A DNA stretch of 14,765 nucleotides, from NCBI GenBank assembly GCA_021414185.1, contig JAIOOZ010000178.1, forward strand, positions 1 to 14,765, read 5' to 3'. The position numbers were made by a program, and so were the translations under genes. Below the pieces are notes generated by a model that did no database searches, was not told where the DNA came from, and saw only the letters and a program-made list of their open reading frames with translations. Every line of letters starts with the position of its first letter. Position 1 is the stretch's first letter. The stretch is from Betaproteobacteria bacterium (lineage in GTDB: Bacteria > Pseudomonadota > Gammaproteobacteria > Burkholderiales > SG8-41). Below, piece after piece: positions 13,854 through 14,765 of this stretch.

Positions 13854-14765
13854 ATGAGCGCGCAATTGCTGGCGGCGCTTGGGAGTGCCGCGTGCTACCC
13901 GCATCCTGTTTGCCGCGCCCGCCTGATTCAAACGCATATCTCCTGGGTGCTGCTTGCCGGCAGCTATGCGTACAAGATAAAGAAGCCGGTTGATCTCGGC
14001 TTTCTCGATTTCACGACACTCGCGGCGCGCCGCCATTACTGCGAGGAAGAGCTGCGGCTGAACCGGCGGCTTGCGCCTGAACTCTATCTGGAAGTAGTGC
14101 CCATCACGGGCACGCCGCAACAACCGGCAATCGGAGGAACGGGCGCCGCGATCGAGTACGCGGTAAAAATGAAAGAGTTCGCGCAATCGGCCGTGCTCGA
14201 CAACGCAATTGCCCGCGGCGATATCAAACACGCCGACATCGAAACGCTGGCACGGACGATCGCGGACTTTCACGCGCAGCTTGCGCCGCAGGAATGCGCC
14301 AAGGCATGCGACCTGGACATGTCGGTACTGCCTCCCGCGCTTGAGAACTTCGAGCAGATGCTGCCGCTGCCCGGCGCGGCAGACGACAGCGAAACACTGA
14401 GAGGCATTCGCGACTGGACGCTGCGCGAATACCAGGTACTCGGCGCACTGTTCGAACAGCGCCGTGCGGCCGGTTTCGTGCGTGAATGCCATGGCGATCT
14501 GCACCTCGGCAATATCGTCATGATAGACGGTGCGGCGGTGCCGTTCGATTGCATCGAATTCAACCCTGCGTTGCGCTGGATGGACGTCATGAACGAAGTG
14601 GCGTTCCTGATGATGGATCTCGACGCGCACGGCCGCCGGGACCTGGCATTCACCTTCGTCAACGCGTATCTCGAGACCAGCGGCGATTACGCCGGAGTCC
14701 GCCTGCTGCCGTTCTATTTCGTATATCGCGCGGTCGTGCGCGCCAAGATCAACCTGATGCGGGCC
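13854..14765 (+). CDS. Aminoglycoside phosphotransferase-like kinase, N-terminal part of probable AAA fusion (3' end outside window)
   Basis: 304 codons are open to the window end. The fold is kinase-like: a nucleotide-site strand with Y-K-I-K-K-P-V-D-L-G-F (40-50) and the catalytic loop H-G-D-L-H-L-G-N (213-220), followed by F-D-C-I-E-F-N (231-237) as the metal site. This matches the COG2187-type domain, commonly fused to a C-terminal P-loop (COG0645-type) kinase domain; whether that second domain is here cannot be seen. The substrate is unknown; resistance to aminoglycosides is not implied. It starts 51 bases after the DUF883 gene on the same strand, with no clear ribosome site or promoter of its own, so it may belong to the same FNR-linked transcript. 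Confidence 0.85.
   Translation, partial: MSAQLLAALGSAACYPHPVCRARLIQTHISWVLLAGSYAYKIKKPVDLGFLDFTTLAARRHYCEEELRLNRRLAPELYLEVVPITGTPQQPAIGGTGAAIEYAVKMKEFAQSAVLDNAIARGDIKHADIETLARTIADFHAQLAPQECAKACDLDMSVLPPALENFEQMLPLPGAADDSETLRGIRDWTLREYQVLGALFEQRRAAGFVRECHGDLHLGNIVMIDGAAVPFDCIEFNPALRWMDVMNEVAFLMMDLDAHGRRDLAFTFVNAYLETSGDYAGVRLLPFYFVYRAVVRAKINLMRA

Overview
The window is a dense, GC-rich bacterial chromosome segment that looks betaproteobacterial. It carries a hemN gene divergent from an [4Fe-4S] FNR gene, with a TauE/SafE-type membrane protein coupled to hemN. It also has a two-domain polyphosphate:AMP phosphotransferase, a DUF883 protein and a CBS/DUF294 protein coupled to a DEDDh exonuclease. 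I cannot name a genus. Genes are tightly packed, no gap without a gene exceeds 300 bases, and I see no tRNA, rRNA, insertion sequence, phage gene or CRISPR array.

Layout. 1-3308 (minus): an Asp/Glu racemase-superfamily enzyme with its own promoter (cut by the window edge), preceded by a translationally coupled pair made of a cNMP/CBS/DUF294 protein and an exonuclease. 3413-6120 (minus): a universal stress protein, then safE and hemN, which overlap by 4 bases. 6213-7948 (plus): two tandem fnr paralogues, both keeping all four cluster cysteines and sharing patches of almost identical DNA. 8008-8333 (plus): the wreck of a small cytochrome c gene. 8502-10534 (plus): a second universal stress protein and polyphosphate:AMP phosphotransferase. 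10554-12345 (minus): an MscS-like channel with a C-terminal cyclic-nucleotide domain, and a 56-residue orphan protein. 12510-14765 (plus): a zinc-lid adenylate kinase, a DUF883 membrane-anchored protein, and an aminoglycoside-phosphotransferase-like protein that runs off the window.

The unifying feature is regulatory. Five FNR/ANR-type palindromes (TTGAT-N4-ATCAA, perfect or one mismatch) lie in the window, all between genes. They precede usp1, hemN/fnr1, usp2-pap, adk (divergent from the orphan gene) and the DUF883 gene. In each case a -10-like hexamer lies about 31-32 bp from the box centre, which is class II activator geometry. The window therefore reads as a local low-oxygen regulon next to its own regulator. 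Its metabolic core would be Pap (AMP + polyP to ADP) plus Adk (2 ADP to ATP + AMP), a route that turns polyphosphate into ATP when respiration stops. It sits with two stress proteins, oxygen-independent haem synthesis, a putative membrane/ribosome-associated DUF883 protein and a nucleotide-gated channel. The boxes and protein families are read directly from the sequence; the joint function is inference.
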